Below are positions 27,239-36,468 of a stretch of 64,000 bases of DNA, one piece after another. The stretch is taken from contig NZ_AP014564.1 of NCBI RefSeq assembly GCF_002369955.1, positions 184,893 through 248,892 on the forward strand, written 5' to 3'. Source of the DNA: Ichthyobacterium seriolicida (lineage in GTDB: Bacteria; Bacteroidota; Bacteroidia; Flavobacteriales; Ichthyobacteriaceae). Position 1 is the stretch's first letter. Each line of letters begins with the position of its first letter. Both the position numbers and the translations under genes were made by a program. Under the pieces are notes generated by a model. That model made no database searches and was not told the DNA's origin. It saw only the letters and a program-made list of their open reading frames with translations.

Positions 27239-27883
27239 ACTCTATAGTACAATCAGAAGATTTAGTCTCAGAGAATTTAAAAACTACAGTATACTCTTTT
27301 ACTGAAGGAGCATCTGTAGGATTCTCTCCAGCTTTTGTGAATCTATAAACCTGCTTAGTAGAAGCAGCTTGTAATTTTTCGAAATTAAGATCTTTTTGTG
27401 CTACTTTAACAGGAAGCTCTGTGGTTTTATCTCTGATAGGAACCTTTTGTCCATTTTTAGCTTCTAATATAACCCCTTAAATAAAGGGCTTAAAAGTAAC
27501 AGTAACTTTAATATGGATATCCTCTGTTAAAGGCTTAAATTGTGAGTTGTAAGGAAATTTTATAAAAATGCATCTCCTTTTATATCTCCAGTTTGGGTTT
27601 CAAATTTATCTGGATATCTGTTGTCGGGTTCACTATCAGTTTTAGTTTTATTCTTATCCCTAACAGGGATTCTAGTTATAAATAGTCTTTCATAAAACTC
27701 AGAAACCTCAGTCCCTACATCATCTAGATTTTTAGATTTCTCAATCTTCACAGAAGTTACTATTAAGTCTAAAGCTTTTGGTTTTTATTTTACCTCTGTT
27801 TTAAGCCCTTCAGCTGGTTTAGAACAAGAAATAACCACTAATCCAAGGGGCAGTAATGATAAAACGTTTTTTAATATTTTCAT
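27239..27883 (-). pseudogene. Decayed LPDGAF-family lipoprotein (N-terminal part)
   Basis: The minus-strand start at 27883 gives a signal peptide (MKILKNVLSLLPLGLVVISC) and a 'SKPAEGLKTE' linker like array 1. The clearest segment reads 'VGTEVSEFYERLFITRIPVR' and then 'YPDKFETQTGDIKGDAFL'. Stops and frameshifts follow, and the piece ends at about 27239 in sequence equal to the 'KIYTVNFKFS' region of array 1. The C-terminal half, with LPDGAF, is absent where it meets the broken transposase. It keeps the 24-bp upstream element at 28004-28027. Confidence 0.75.
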
Positions 27884-28003
27884 TTTCTTCAATTTTTTAT
27901 AATCATAAAAAAAGCTAACAGCCTTAATGCTTTAAGCATTAAACCTCCATTAACCACAAACCATACTTAACTCCCCTACTCCTCAATAGGGAAATAAATC
28001 ATT

Positions 28004-28027
28004 AGCTGGGTTAGTAGTATTATTTTA
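28004..28027 (-). promoter_or_regulatory. Shared upstream element of lipoprotein genes, copy 3
   Basis: AGCTGGGTTAGTAGTATTAT plus TTTA lies 121 bp before the start of the decayed lipoprotein gene. It is related to the copies at 5550 and 11635. The rest of 27884-28286 is AT-rich, with a short palindrome AATGCTTTAAGCATT near 27931 and no gene. Confidence 0.4.
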
Positions 28028-28286
28028 AACCGAGAGAGGTTTTTTTTAAAACAATCATGAAATCCTAAAAATAGAAAAAGGGATTTTAGTCCTTTCTTCT
28101 TGTAAATACTTGTTCATAAATCTCTTTAATCTCAAAAATTTCAAGGCTGTTATATTATAGCCGAAAAATCACCCCCAATTATATCAACCTCAAAAATTTA
28201 TAAATTTACTCGCGCAAATTCTCTAAAAGAAAACCATTCTAAGTTGCATCTAACACAAATCAAATAATCAGATCAAATTATCTCAA

Positions 28287-29008
28287 GTGTCGATAAAAAA
28301 AGAAAAAACCACGGTAAAAAATATACATGTCTTATACGAAGACAACCATATTATAGTCATCAATAAGCAGGCAGGCGACATCGTACAAGGTGATAAAACA
28401 AAAGACACTCCTTTGAGCGAAATAGTAAAAACATATCTCAAAAGAAAATATAATAAGGCTGGAAATGTATTTTTAGGCACAATCCACAGAATAGACAGAC
28501 CCACTAGCGGAATAATACTATTTGCCAAGACCAGCAAAGCAACACAAAGAATGAATAAAATGTTCAATGAGAATCAAATCAAAAAGACATATTGGGCCGT
28601 AGTAAAAAACAAACCAGAAAAAAAAGAAAACACTCTGGTGCATTATCTAATTAAAAATGAAAAAAAAATAAATCTATAGCCCATCTAACAGAAGTGAAAA
28701 ACTCAAAAAAATCTATTCTGCACTATAACTTAATATCTAAATCAGATAATTACTATCTACTTGATATACTTCTAAAAACTGGAAGGCATCATCAAATCAG
28801 ATCTCAATTATCCCTTATAGGATGTCCTATAAAAGGAGATATTAAATATGGATTTAACAGAACTAATAAAGATGGAAGTATACACTTACACGCTCAGAGC
28901 ATAGAATTTTTACATCCTATTAGCAAAACTAATATTAAGTTAAAATGCCCTACTCCTAATGACCCTGTATGGAATTTCTTTTCTCAAAGTCTCAAAGAGA
29001 AATTTTAA
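28287..29008 (+). pseudogene. RluA/RluD-family pseudouridine synthase, frameshifted at a poly(A) run
   Basis: The two halves of one protein are split. The first frame starts at a GTG (28287) and holds 'HVLYEDNHIIVINKQAGDIV' and the catalytic motif 'HRIDRPTSGIILFAKTSKA', with the active-site Asp in RID. It ends at a stop at 28677-28679. The second frame resumes 'TEVKNSKKSILHYNLI' and continues through 'TGRHHQIRSQLSLIGCPIKG' to a normal C-terminus. The break is at nine consecutive A near 28660; one more A would restore a ~240-aa enzyme. It is either a pseudogene, a sequencing error, or a gene rescued by slippage on the A-run. The family modifies uridines in rRNA or tRNA. Confidence 0.8.
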
Positions 29009-29042
29009 AACAGTAATTTTTTAACAGTGTTTTTTTTAAAGA

Positions 29043-30053
29043 TTATAGGTAATAATACAATCGGTCTTTTTTTATATTCAAGGGACACTCGATATTATTT
29101 CTATATAACTTGCCAGTTCCCAGACCTTGAGGCATTTTAGTCTTCAAAGTGTAGGTCCATTGAGAAATAGCGCTGAGACCTATATTGCCTTCCAAAGCAG
29201 AAGTTATCCACCAACCTATACTCTGTTTTTCAGCTATATCTATCCACTCTTGACTAGAAGAAAATCCTCCTAATAAACTAGGTTTTAAAATGATATACTG
29301 AGGGTTTATATCTTCTAAAAGTTTGTATTTATCGTCATATGACAATACTCCTATCAATTCCTCATCAAGAGCTATTGGCAGAGGAGGGTTTTCACATAAC
29401 CTAGCCATATCTTGTATTTGGCCCTTTGCCATGGGCTGCTCAATAGAGTGGATTTGCAGATCAGACAAACGCTTTAACTTCTCCAAAGCCTCTTTAAAAG
29501 TAGAAAAAGCGCCGTTGGCATCTACCCTTATCTCAATATCATCTGCGAATTCTCTACGGATCTCTTTTATCAGATTGTATTCTGTATTGAAATCTATAGC
29601 TCCTATTTTTATCTTTATGCAGTTAAATCCTTCTCGGATCTTATCTATTATCTGTTTTCTCATAAATTCTACATCTCCCATCCATATTAATCCGTTTATG
29701 GAGATGCTATCCTTTCCCAAGGTAAAATCAGAGGGAAATAAAACGTGCTTTTCCTTTATACTTAAATCTATAAAGGCCATCTCTACAGCAAATCGTATAG
29801 ATGGAAACATAAATAACCCTTCGAGTAAAACATCTCTGCCCAATTCGATATTATCGCATACCCATTTTAGTTTTGATTCGTATTCTAAGTGATTATCTAT
29901 ACTTAATCCTTTAAGGATTCCAGCTTCGCCTATGCCTGTATTATTATCGTCTTGTACTGTAATAAAATAGACTTCTTTAGAAGACATCCCTCCCCTGGAA
30001 GTGTATACTGGATTTATAAATTCTAATATGTATTTCTCATAAAAAGCTCTCAT
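29043..30053 (-). CDS. menC: o-Succinylbenzoate synthase (MenC-like, enolase superfamily)
   Basis: 336 aa. The enolase-superfamily active site is visible: Lys147 and Lys149 in 'CIKIKIG', metal ligands Asp178 (VDANGAF), Glu205 (SIEQP) and Asp230 (ALDEE), and the second-side Lys257 (ILKPSLLGG). MenC dehydrates SHCHC to o-succinylbenzoate in menaquinone synthesis. The gene overlaps menA by 4 bp, which supports MenC over other superfamily members such as dipeptide epimerases. The order menA-menC on the minus strand suggests one transcript. Confidence 0.92.
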   Translation of the reverse strand: MRAFYEKYILEFINPVYTSRGGMSSKEVYFITVQDDNNTGIGEAGILKGLSIDNHLEYESKLKWVCDNIELGRDVLLEGLFMFPSIRFAVEMAFIDLSIKEKHVLFPSDFTLGKDSISINGLIWMGDVEFMRKQIIDKIREGFNCIKIKIGAIDFNTEYNLIKEIRREFADDIEIRVDANGAFSTFKEALEKLKRLSDLQIHSIEQPMAKGQIQDMARLCENPPLPIALDEELIGVLSYDDKYKLLEDINPQYIILKPSLLGGFSSSQEWIDIAEKQSIGWWITSALEGNIGLSAISQWTYTLKTKMPQGLGTGKLYRNNIECPLNIKKDRLYYYL

Positions 30054-30928
30054 AATATCTGCCCTACGCCAAAAGTTATAGCAAAGACAAAAGTGATAAG
30101 TGCTACTTTTTTTAATTCAAAATCAAAATATTTAATATCCTTTATGTTATATACAGTGTATATATGTTTTGCCAAAGGAATCAAGATGATGAAATATAGA
30201 AATTGTGTCCAATTAGAAAAGAACATCAGATTGTACAAAAGAGCCAATGCAAATGCAGATAACAGTAATACAAATTGATATACCATAGCTCTTTTCACAC
30301 CCATTCTTACGACCATAGTATTTTTTTTGGCTAATCTATCGGTTTCAAAATCCCTGAGGTTATTTACGTTGAGAACCGATACACTAAAAAGACCTATGGA
30401 AGAGGCTGGTAATATTATCTGCCAAGGTAATGTTTTGGAAATCAAAAAATAAGTACCTAAAACACTTAGCTGTCCAAAAAATATAAATACAAATAAATCT
30501 CCCATACCGTAATATCCATAAGAGTTTTTTCCTACTGTATATTTTATAGCTGCAACGACAGCGCATATTCCTAATAATACAAACAATATTCCGTAAAAAG
30601 TAAATTGAAAAACGTAATAAGATACCCATGTGCCAAACAACAGAGATAAAAAACTAAATAAGAGCATAGCTCTTATCATTTTTTCTTTGGAAATGAGTTG
30701 TGTCTGCACAAGACGATCCGTACGATGTTTGTCTGTCCCCTTTACGCCATCTCCATAATCATTAGCCAGATTAGAGAGTATTTGTAAACAGATAGCTGTC
30801 AATAGTGTTAAAATACTGACTACTATATTTGTAAATCCATTACTGCTAGCTAAGAGTATAGCCAATAAAATTCCAGAGGTTGAAAGGAGTAATGTCTTTG
30901 GCCTAAAAGCTTTGATCCAATGTTTCAT
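30050..30928 (-). CDS. menA: 1,4-Dihydroxy-2-naphthoate polyprenyltransferase
   Basis: A 292-aa polytopic membrane enzyme of the UbiA family. The first Asp-rich motif, NDYGD (residues 56-60) in 'LANDYGDGVKGTDKHRTDR', binds the Mg-prenyl diphosphate. The second is 'NLRDFETDRLAKKNTM'. Several hydrophobic helices are spread across the protein, and length and start are typical. It attaches the isoprenoid chain to 1,4-dihydroxy-2-naphthoate, yielding demethylmenaquinone. The start lies ~85 bp from IS1380 debris on the right. Confidence 0.95.
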   Translation of the reverse strand: MKHWIKAFRPKTLLLSTSGILLAILLASSNGFTNIVVSILTLLTAICLQILSNLANDYGDGVKGTDKHRTDRLVQTQLISKEKMIRAMLLFSFLSLLFGTWVSYYVFQFTFYGILFVLLGICAVVAAIKYTVGKNSYGYYGMGDLFVFIFFGQLSVLGTYFLISKTLPWQIILPASSIGLFSVSVLNVNNLRDFETDRLAKKNTMVVRMGVKRAMVYQFVLLLSAFALALLYNLMFFSNWTQFLYFIILIPLAKHIYTVYNIKDIKYFDFELKKVALITFVFAITFGVGQIL

Positions 30929-31012
30929 TCTAGATTGAAGTTAAAAACGCAAAAATATTTAAAACCCTGAGTTTAATTATAGTAAATTTTTACTAAAAAA
31001 GTAAACGGCTTA

Positions 31013-31257
31013 ACCTGGATTATTCATAGTTGCATAAAAATAGATTAGACGTTATATTTTTCCTTAACTTTTTTGCTAATCAAACAGAACTCGTCTTTTT
31101 TGTCGTTTTTTGACTATGTAAACAAAAGCTTTATATAGTTGATAATGGATTCGCTTTTTGGTAATATAAAAACATTTCATAGGAAAGATTACTTATTATA
31201 AGTCCAAAAAAAATTAGCCAAAAAACTATGATTTGACAACCAGTCAGAAAAACACAC
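31013..31257. mobile_element. 3'-end relic of an IS1380-type element
   Basis: After TTAA (31009-31012) it begins CCTGGATTATTCATAG. It then follows the IS1380-type copy at 54367 (…AAAATAGATTAGACG…, CCTTAACTTTTTT, CTTTTTTGTCGTTTTTTGAC), skips to the transposase C-terminal codons (AACATTTCATAGG, AAAACTATGATTTGACAA) and stops at the edge of the next gene. About 245 bp remain, without an open frame. Confidence 0.6.
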
Positions 31258-31258
31258 A

Positions 31259-34200
31259 TTATCTAAGAACTGTTATATAACCATTTATATCTGTGATCTT
31301 GCCATCCTTTGTTATTCTAAGAATGTAATAATACGTGCCTCCGTTTTTTCCTTCAAAAGACCAACTGTTGTCATAGTTCCTTTTTTCGTAAATCAAGCGA
31401 CCTATCCTATCGTAGATGTAAAGAGTTATATGATCTTTTCTGTATTCTTCTGGAATACTCCAACTATCTTGATTGGTTAGTATATTAGTTAATCCGTTAT
31501 CTACTATTACCTTACACACAACTCTCTTTCTACAGCCATATTCAGAAGTGATATCTACTATATACTCTCTGTCCTCATATACAGGATTGGTTTTGATACT
31601 ATATGATCTTGCTCCTGTATTCCAAAAATGCTCTTTTCCACCATAAGCCACAAAAGATGTGTATTCTCCTCTTCTTAAATATCTCACTGGCTCATATACT
31701 CCCATATCCGATTCTTGTACTTCTAAATATTTACTCTTTATCTTGCATTTGGCTGTTTTGTGATCAAATACATAATGGTATTTTCCAAGTTCACCCGTTT
31801 TATATGTACTACTAGTCGCTCCAGGAATAGGCTCATTGTCTTTATACCATTGATATGTTCCATCTCCTTCTCCTATCATTGGATTTCCTGTTATGGTAAC
31901 TTGTTTTTCTACCTCACACAAGAAACCAGAATGGGTGGCTGAGATAAGAGCTTCTAAACTTTTAGGCCTAACCTCAACAGCTGTAGACAGATTCGAACTA
32001 CAGTTTCCATCTACATATGACACTTCATAGTCTCCAGAGCGGAATTCTTCTAATTCAAGTCTTTCTGTGTTCTCATTAGGTATCTCAACTTTATTTCTAT
32101 ACCATCTGTATTCTCCTCCAGAAAGATGGCTACTAGCAGTAGCCCTCAGAGTTGTAGCATAAGTTATCTTAGAATACAATATATCTGACTCTGCACATGT
32201 TGCTATTCTTGAGGACGTTAATGTTACGGCCGGGAATGTTCTTCTTCCATTAGTGACTTTTACTTGAGCCTCTTTACTGCAACCATTTTTGGTAACCATA
32301 CTTACCATATAGGTTCCAGAGCCATTACCTGTGTCTCCTCCTACTACTAAGGAGCTAGTAGAGCTTAAAATTTCTTTATTAGCAGTATTAGAAGAACCAT
32401 CATCATTCCTCTTTTCCCAAACATAATCTACTTCTTCTTTTACCGTTGTCTTTGCTTCTAACGTAAGAGGTTTACCACACATTATCTCAGGATTAGCTGG
32501 TTCTATAGTAGGATTTGGCATTTCTACTATATCTATAGGATTACTGTATGTTACACAGCCCTCAGGACCCAGTAATTCCGTTGTAACGTAATATCTACCT
32601 ATTTCTGTAGGAGTAAAGATCTTGCCTGCAGCTACAAGAGTTCCGCCAACAACAGCAGCTTCTATATCTGCAGCCATCTTTTTCATGTCTTTATCAATAG
32701 ATTCTTGATCTAATTTCAAACCCTTGGCTAAACCTGGGCTAACAGTAGAAACAACAGCGCCAGCACCTATTTTGGCAACTGCAGTAAATAACGAAACTAA
32801 CATTAAGCCTGATCTACGAATATCAAGAGGTTTAGGCTTGGTAGGAGCAGGAGAAGGAGAAGGAGAAGGAGCAGGAGAAGGAGAAGGAGAAGGAGAAGGA
32901 GAAGGAGAAGGAGAAGGAGAAGGAGAAGAAGCAGAAGAAGCGGCAGGAGCATCCATTTTATACCATTTGAACTCACTTTCCGCAGCTGAAACAAAAGCCT
33001 CTCCATCAAAGCTCACACTTAGGGCATTATTTCTGTCGCATAAATAGTTGTTTCCTAACTTTGTACTAACCTTTAAATCTAAAGGCTCTAATATCTCTAT
33101 CTCTTGGCTTTTTAGACCTGTACAATGTTGATCCCCTATATCTAACTCTAGCCTATATTTTCCAGGTTCAGTCACTTCTAGTGGGACGACTGTTTTACCT
33201 TCAATTTTGGTGCCATCTTTAAACCATTTTACATTTTTAATATCTGAGCTCCCTACCTTTACCCCTGTTTTTAACTCATTTTTATCTTCTGTTAAATCTG
33301 TAGCAGAAATTGTAATACTAGGTGTATTTTTAGTAAAAGGATTAGATTTACACAATCTGTTTTCTTTAGAACTGGTCTTTATCTCAATAGTTGGCTTTGA
33401 AAAATCAAAAGGTTTTTCAGGTTCTAAATTACTACAAACTACAGTGTCGCCTGGTTTTTTAATGGTTACCTTTACAGAAAATTTAGCAGTTCTACTGTTG
33501 GCAACATCACTTATCATATATTCTTTACTAGTTCCACTAGCGCTAATATCTGTGTCATCTTTTGTCCACTGATATGTAGCACTATATCCAGTTAGGATCT
33601 TATCAACTTCAGCAGTTAATTTTATTCCCGTATCACAACCTTTAGCGTCTACCGCAATGTCTACAGAGTACTCTTTTACTGTTACTGGATAAGATTTTGG
33701 AGAGTCACAATCAATCTCTGAGGTTTCAGATCTAACTATCTTATGAAGCACTTCATAAACTCCTTTATCTACTTGAATAGACTTATTGTCCCTATTTTCT
33801 ATCTTTTGCCCATCTTTATACCATTCGTATGCTATTTCGCCTGAAAATTTAGTATCTTTTTCTGAGGATGTTAAAGTGGTCTTCTCATTAGGAGCAACAT
33901 AAAGCTCCTTTCCTGTTGGAGCTGCTGCTGGTGTTATTTGTGTTCCTTCTTCTATGGAAGGCTGGGCTAGGTTTTCGATAATTTCAAATACACCATCGTA
34001 GTCCTTTGTTAAACCATCAGATTTTTTAGCGCCTGAACTTGCTAACTCTTCAATCTTCATCTTGTGTTTGCCTACAAGTAGTTCTGGAAAATTTATAGAC
34101 TGTTTGTAAACAGTACTTCCCTTATCAAATCCTCTATGAGCATTTGATATGATAACTATTTCTTTGACATCTTCACTATCATCTTCTATCTCCCAACTCG

Positions 34201-34498
34201 ATACTGCACTACTACCACCGCTAAGCTTAGCACTTTTAACAATTAATTTTCTAACACTTGAAAAGTTCCCTGTATATGTTATTTCAATAAAATAATAATT
34301 ATCCGTTCTTCCTTGATCTATATTACATATTTTTTTTATAACTTTTCCAGTAGCATCTACTATTTCAAATTTTATAATTTGAGGGGAATTAGTAGTAACA
34401 ATACTAGGACTCTTTACAGAGTAATAGAAGGAGGTATTAATCATAAAGCAAAGGCTACTAAAAAATAATAAGCACAATATGCTAAAAATCTGTTTCAT
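31259..34498 (-). CDS. Secreted Ig-like repeat protein with T9SS type-B C-terminal signal
   Basis: A 1079-aa exported protein. The signal peptide is at about 1-25 (MKQIFSILCLLFFSSLCFMI). The body consists of Ig-like modules with recurring 'YEWYKDGQKI', 'KWFKDGTKI', 'YRWYRNKVEI' and 'YQWYKDNEPI', each with a Cys pair. The C-terminal ~80 residues ('LTNILTNQDSWSIPEEYRKD', 'YIYDRIGRLIYEKRNYDNSW', 'NGGTYYYILRI', ending GYITVLR) are a type-B/gliding-motility-type T9SS sorting domain. Residues ~515-625 are an unusual insertion inside one Ig-like module: a Ser-Pro repeat (about 523-552) followed by a hydrophobic, helix-like segment. Likely exported by T9SS and held on the surface; ligand unknown. Confidence 0.9.
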   Translation of the reverse strand: MKQIFSILCLLFFSSLCFMINTSFYYSVKSPSIVTTNSPQIIKFEIVDATGKVIKKICNIDQGRTDNYYFIEITYTGNFSSVRKLIVKSAKLSGGSSAVSSWEIEDDSEDVKEIVIISNAHRGFDKGSTVYKQSINFPELLVGKHKMKIEELASSGAKKSDGLTKDYDGVFEIIENLAQPSIEEGTQITPAAAPTGKELYVAPNEKTTLTSSEKDTKFSGEIAYEWYKDGQKIENRDNKSIQVDKGVYEVLHKIVRSETSEIDCDSPKSYPVTVKEYSVDIAVDAKGCDTGIKLTAEVDKILTGYSATYQWTKDDTDISASGTSKEYMISDVANSRTAKFSVKVTIKKPGDTVVCSNLEPEKPFDFSKPTIEIKTSSKENRLCKSNPFTKNTPSITISATDLTEDKNELKTGVKVGSSDIKNVKWFKDGTKIEGKTVVPLEVTEPGKYRLELDIGDQHCTGLKSQEIEILEPLDLKVSTKLGNNYLCDRNNALSVSFDGEAFVSAAESEFKWYKMDAPAASSASSPSPSPSPSPSPSPSPSPAPSPSPSPAPTKPKPLDIRRSGLMLVSLFTAVAKIGAGAVVSTVSPGLAKGLKLDQESIDKDMKKMAADIEAAVVGGTLVAAGKIFTPTEIGRYYVTTELLGPEGCVTYSNPIDIVEMPNPTIEPANPEIMCGKPLTLEAKTTVKEEVDYVWEKRNDDGSSNTANKEILSSTSSLVVGGDTGNGSGTYMVSMVTKNGCSKEAQVKVTNGRRTFPAVTLTSSRIATCAESDILYSKITYATTLRATASSHLSGGEYRWYRNKVEIPNENTERLELEEFRSGDYEVSYVDGNCSSNLSTAVEVRPKSLEALISATHSGFLCEVEKQVTITGNPMIGEGDGTYQWYKDNEPIPGATSSTYKTGELGKYHYVFDHKTAKCKIKSKYLEVQESDMGVYEPVRYLRRGEYTSFVAYGGKEHFWNTGARSYSIKTNPVYEDREYIVDITSEYGCRKRVVCKVIVDNGLTNILTNQDSWSIPEEYRKDHITLYIYDRIGRLIYEKRNYDNSWSFEGKNGGTYYYILRITKDGKITDINGYITVLR
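32844..32931 (-). repeat. Hexanucleotide repeat encoding Ser-Pro
   Basis: About fourteen tandem copies of GGAGAA (some GGAGCA), read on the minus strand as Ser-Pro or Ala-Pro. A unit of six keeps the frame, so slippage would change only the length of the spacer in the secreted protein. Confidence 0.9.
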
Positions 34499-34603
34499 AA
34501 CTTAGGGTTTGCTAAAAAATTAGTATAGTAAAAATACTATTTTTTTCACCATACAAAAATGCTTTTTAACTGACTTGAATTAATGTTTTAGTTGGATATT
34601 TAA

Positions 34604-34771
34604 CCTGGATTATTGGTAGTTATATAAATTTTTCAGGTTAAAAAGATTACTTCACTCAGTATTTTTATTCCTCACTTTTGGGATTTATCTAAAGTGGTTG
34701 ATTTTGGAGTAAAGCCCCAAAAATTAACACTTTACTCCCAATATTGAAATATATCTATGAATAATCTGGCT
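34604..34771. mobile_element. 168-bp miniature element flanked by TTAA
   Basis: It begins CCTGGATTATTGGTAG after TTAA (34600-34603) and ends, in reverse complement, AGCCAGATTATTCATAG before TTAA (34772-34775). The interior again carries TATTTTTATTCCTCACTTTT and AAAATTAACAC, as in the 17028 copy. Confidence 0.6.
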
Positions 34772-34846
34772 TTAAACTCGCTTAAAGACTTGAAAAAAAT
34801 AAGGTCTCTATCCCAATCAATACTAAATTTTGATTGTAAATTTTTA

Positions 34847-34906
34847 GCTTCAAGATAACTTTGAGAGGATTTTCTCTTATTGATTTGAGTAAATAAAAAC
34901 ACATTT
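34847..34906 (-). mobile_element. Relic left end of an IS1595-type element
   Basis: GCTTCAAGATAACTTTGAGA and the following GGATTTTCTCTTATTGATTT resemble the end at 55122 (GGTTCAAGACAACTTAAGGG, GATTTTTTCTTATCCATTTT). It is ~60 bp long and abuts the 3' side of pyrB. The remaining parts of 34499-34932 show nothing else. Confidence 0.45.
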
Positions 34907-34932
34907 GACAGAGTTAACTTTACAGTCTCTAT

Positions 34933-35859
34933 CTAGGATAAACTCGGAGATAACAGATACATAACTGCCATTCTCACGGCTATACCATTTTCTACTTGTT
35001 CTAATATTATAGAATTATCAGAGTCGGCAACTTCACTACTTAGCTCCACTCCCCTATTTATAGGACCAGGATGCATAATAGTAATCTTTTTATTTAGAGA
35101 ATCTAACAACTCCATATCTATGCTATAGGATTTGATATATTCCCTTAAAGATGGTATAAATGCCGTATTCTGACGCTCATTTTGTATGCGCAAAACATTG
35201 GCTACATCACACCATTCTAAAGCTCTTTTTAAATTGTACTCTACCTTGACTCCTAATTCTTCAATATACTTGGGAATAAGAGTTATAGGGCCGCATACCA
35301 TCACTTCTGCGCCTTGCAGCCTCATAGCGAAAATATTTGATAACGCAACTCTAGAATGCATAATATCTCCTACTATCACGACCTTCAACCCTTTTAAATC
35401 TCCAAATTTCTCCCTTATAGAATAGGAATCTAAAAGAGCCTGAGTGGGATGCTCATGGGTTCCATCTCCTGCATTTATAATACTCGCCTTTACGTGTTTC
35501 TGTAGAAACTTAGCAGCTCCAGCACTAGGATGTCTCATAACTATCATATCTACTTTCATAGATAATATGTTGTTGACCGTGTCGACCAAAGTCTCTCCCT
35601 TCTTGACAGAAGAAGAAGAAGCCGAAAAATTTATCACATCAGCAGACAACCTCTTTTCAGCTAATTCAAAAGACAATCTAGTTCTAGTGCTATTTTCAAA
35701 AAATAAATTCGCTATAGTTATATCTCTCAGTGTTGGAACTTTCTTTATAGGCCTATTTATTACCTCTTTAAAATTATCAGTCACTTGGAATATCAAATCT
35801 ATATCCTCCTTTGTGATATCCTTTATTCCGAGTAAATTGCTCGTGCTCAAATGCTTCAT
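34933..35859 (-). CDS. pyrB: Aspartate carbamoyltransferase catalytic subunit
   Basis: 308 aa, normal length. The carbamoyl-phosphate site 'FENSTRTR' (STRTR at about 57-61), 'SSSVKKGET' (Lys from the neighbouring subunit), 'MRHPSAGA', 'HEHPTQALLDSYSI' and 'MHPGPINRGVELSSEV' are all present. It condenses carbamoyl phosphate with aspartate in pyrimidine synthesis. It lies 3 bp after pyrR, so the two are cotranscribed. No PyrI regulatory subunit is in view, as is common where PyrR is present. Confidence 0.97.
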   Translation of the reverse strand: MKHLSTSNLLGIKDITKEDIDLIFQVTDNFKEVINRPIKKVPTLRDITIANLFFENSTRTRLSFELAEKRLSADVINFSASSSSVKKGETLVDTVNNILSMKVDMIVMRHPSAGAAKFLQKHVKASIINAGDGTHEHPTQALLDSYSIREKFGDLKGLKVVIVGDIMHSRVALSNIFAMRLQGAEVMVCGPITLIPKYIEELGVKVEYNLKRALEWCDVANVLRIQNERQNTAFIPSLREYIKSYSIDMELLDSLNKKITIMHPGPINRGVELSSEVADSDNSIILEQVENGIAVRMAVMYLLSPSLS

Positions 35860-35862
35860 AAT

Positions 35863-36402
35863 CTAATTATCAACTAAAAAAACACCTTCTTCACCATGAG
35901 TCTCTTCCCACTTTACAACTACCCTCTCCGTATTAAAAGAATCTACTTCCTTTCCCTTATAATCAGCTTGTATGGGTGTATCCCTACTAAAACGCCTGTC
36001 TATCAATGTAAGTAACTCTATTTTCAAGGGCCTTCCAAAAGAATTTATAGCCGCAAAAGCAGAACAAACACTTCTCCCAGAGTATAAAACGTCATCTATC
36101 AGTATTATTTTCTTGCCATCAACTAAAAAATCTATAGACGTCTTACTCACCTTTAAAGAATCTTTTTTTATTCTAAAATCATCTCTAAAAAAAGTAATAT
36201 CTAAGAATCCTAATTTAATATCCTCAACATTTAAAATACTAGATACTAGACTGTAAATCTTTTTAGCGACTGAAACTCCCCTAGGCTGAATACCTATTAT
36301 AGCACTATGGGAAAAATCTCCGTGATTCTCTATCAACTGATAGGCTAACCGCTCTAAAGTCACATATAATTCCCTATGGTTGAGCAATGTTTTTTCTTTC
36401 AT
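35863..36402 (-). CDS. pyrR: PyrR bifunctional pyrimidine regulator / uracil phosphoribosyltransferase
   Basis: 179 aa. The PRPP-binding loop 'IILIDDVLYSGRSVCSA' lies at about 99-114 and 'IIGIQPRGVSVAKKI' at 35-50. The family's 'LGFLDITFFRDDF' strand is present. Members bind pyr mRNA leaders and attenuate transcription when UMP is high, and often have UPRTase activity. The position directly before pyrB fits. I could not identify an attenuator in the short upstream gap. Confidence 0.95.
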   Translation of the reverse strand: MKEKTLLNHRELYVTLERLAYQLIENHGDFSHSAIIGIQPRGVSVAKKIYSLVSSILNVEDIKLGFLDITFFRDDFRIKKDSLKVSKTSIDFLVDGKKIILIDDVLYSGRSVCSAFAAINSFGRPLKIELLTLIDRRFSRDTPIQADYKGKEVDSFNTERVVVKWEETHGEEGVFLVDN

Positions 36403-36468
36403 ACTTAAAACATATAAAATGATTTATGAGTTTAGAAATAAAATAAATTTCTGCCTCCATAAAAAATA

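Noticed and set aside
29323-29892. 189-codon plus-strand frame opposite menC
   Set aside because: Antisense to an enolase-superfamily gene with all catalytic residues; no domain of its own.
32803-33009. Poly-leucine frame on the minus strand
   Set aside because: It is the alternative reading of the Ser-Pro hexanucleotide repeat inside the T9SS cargo gene; there is no start context or family.
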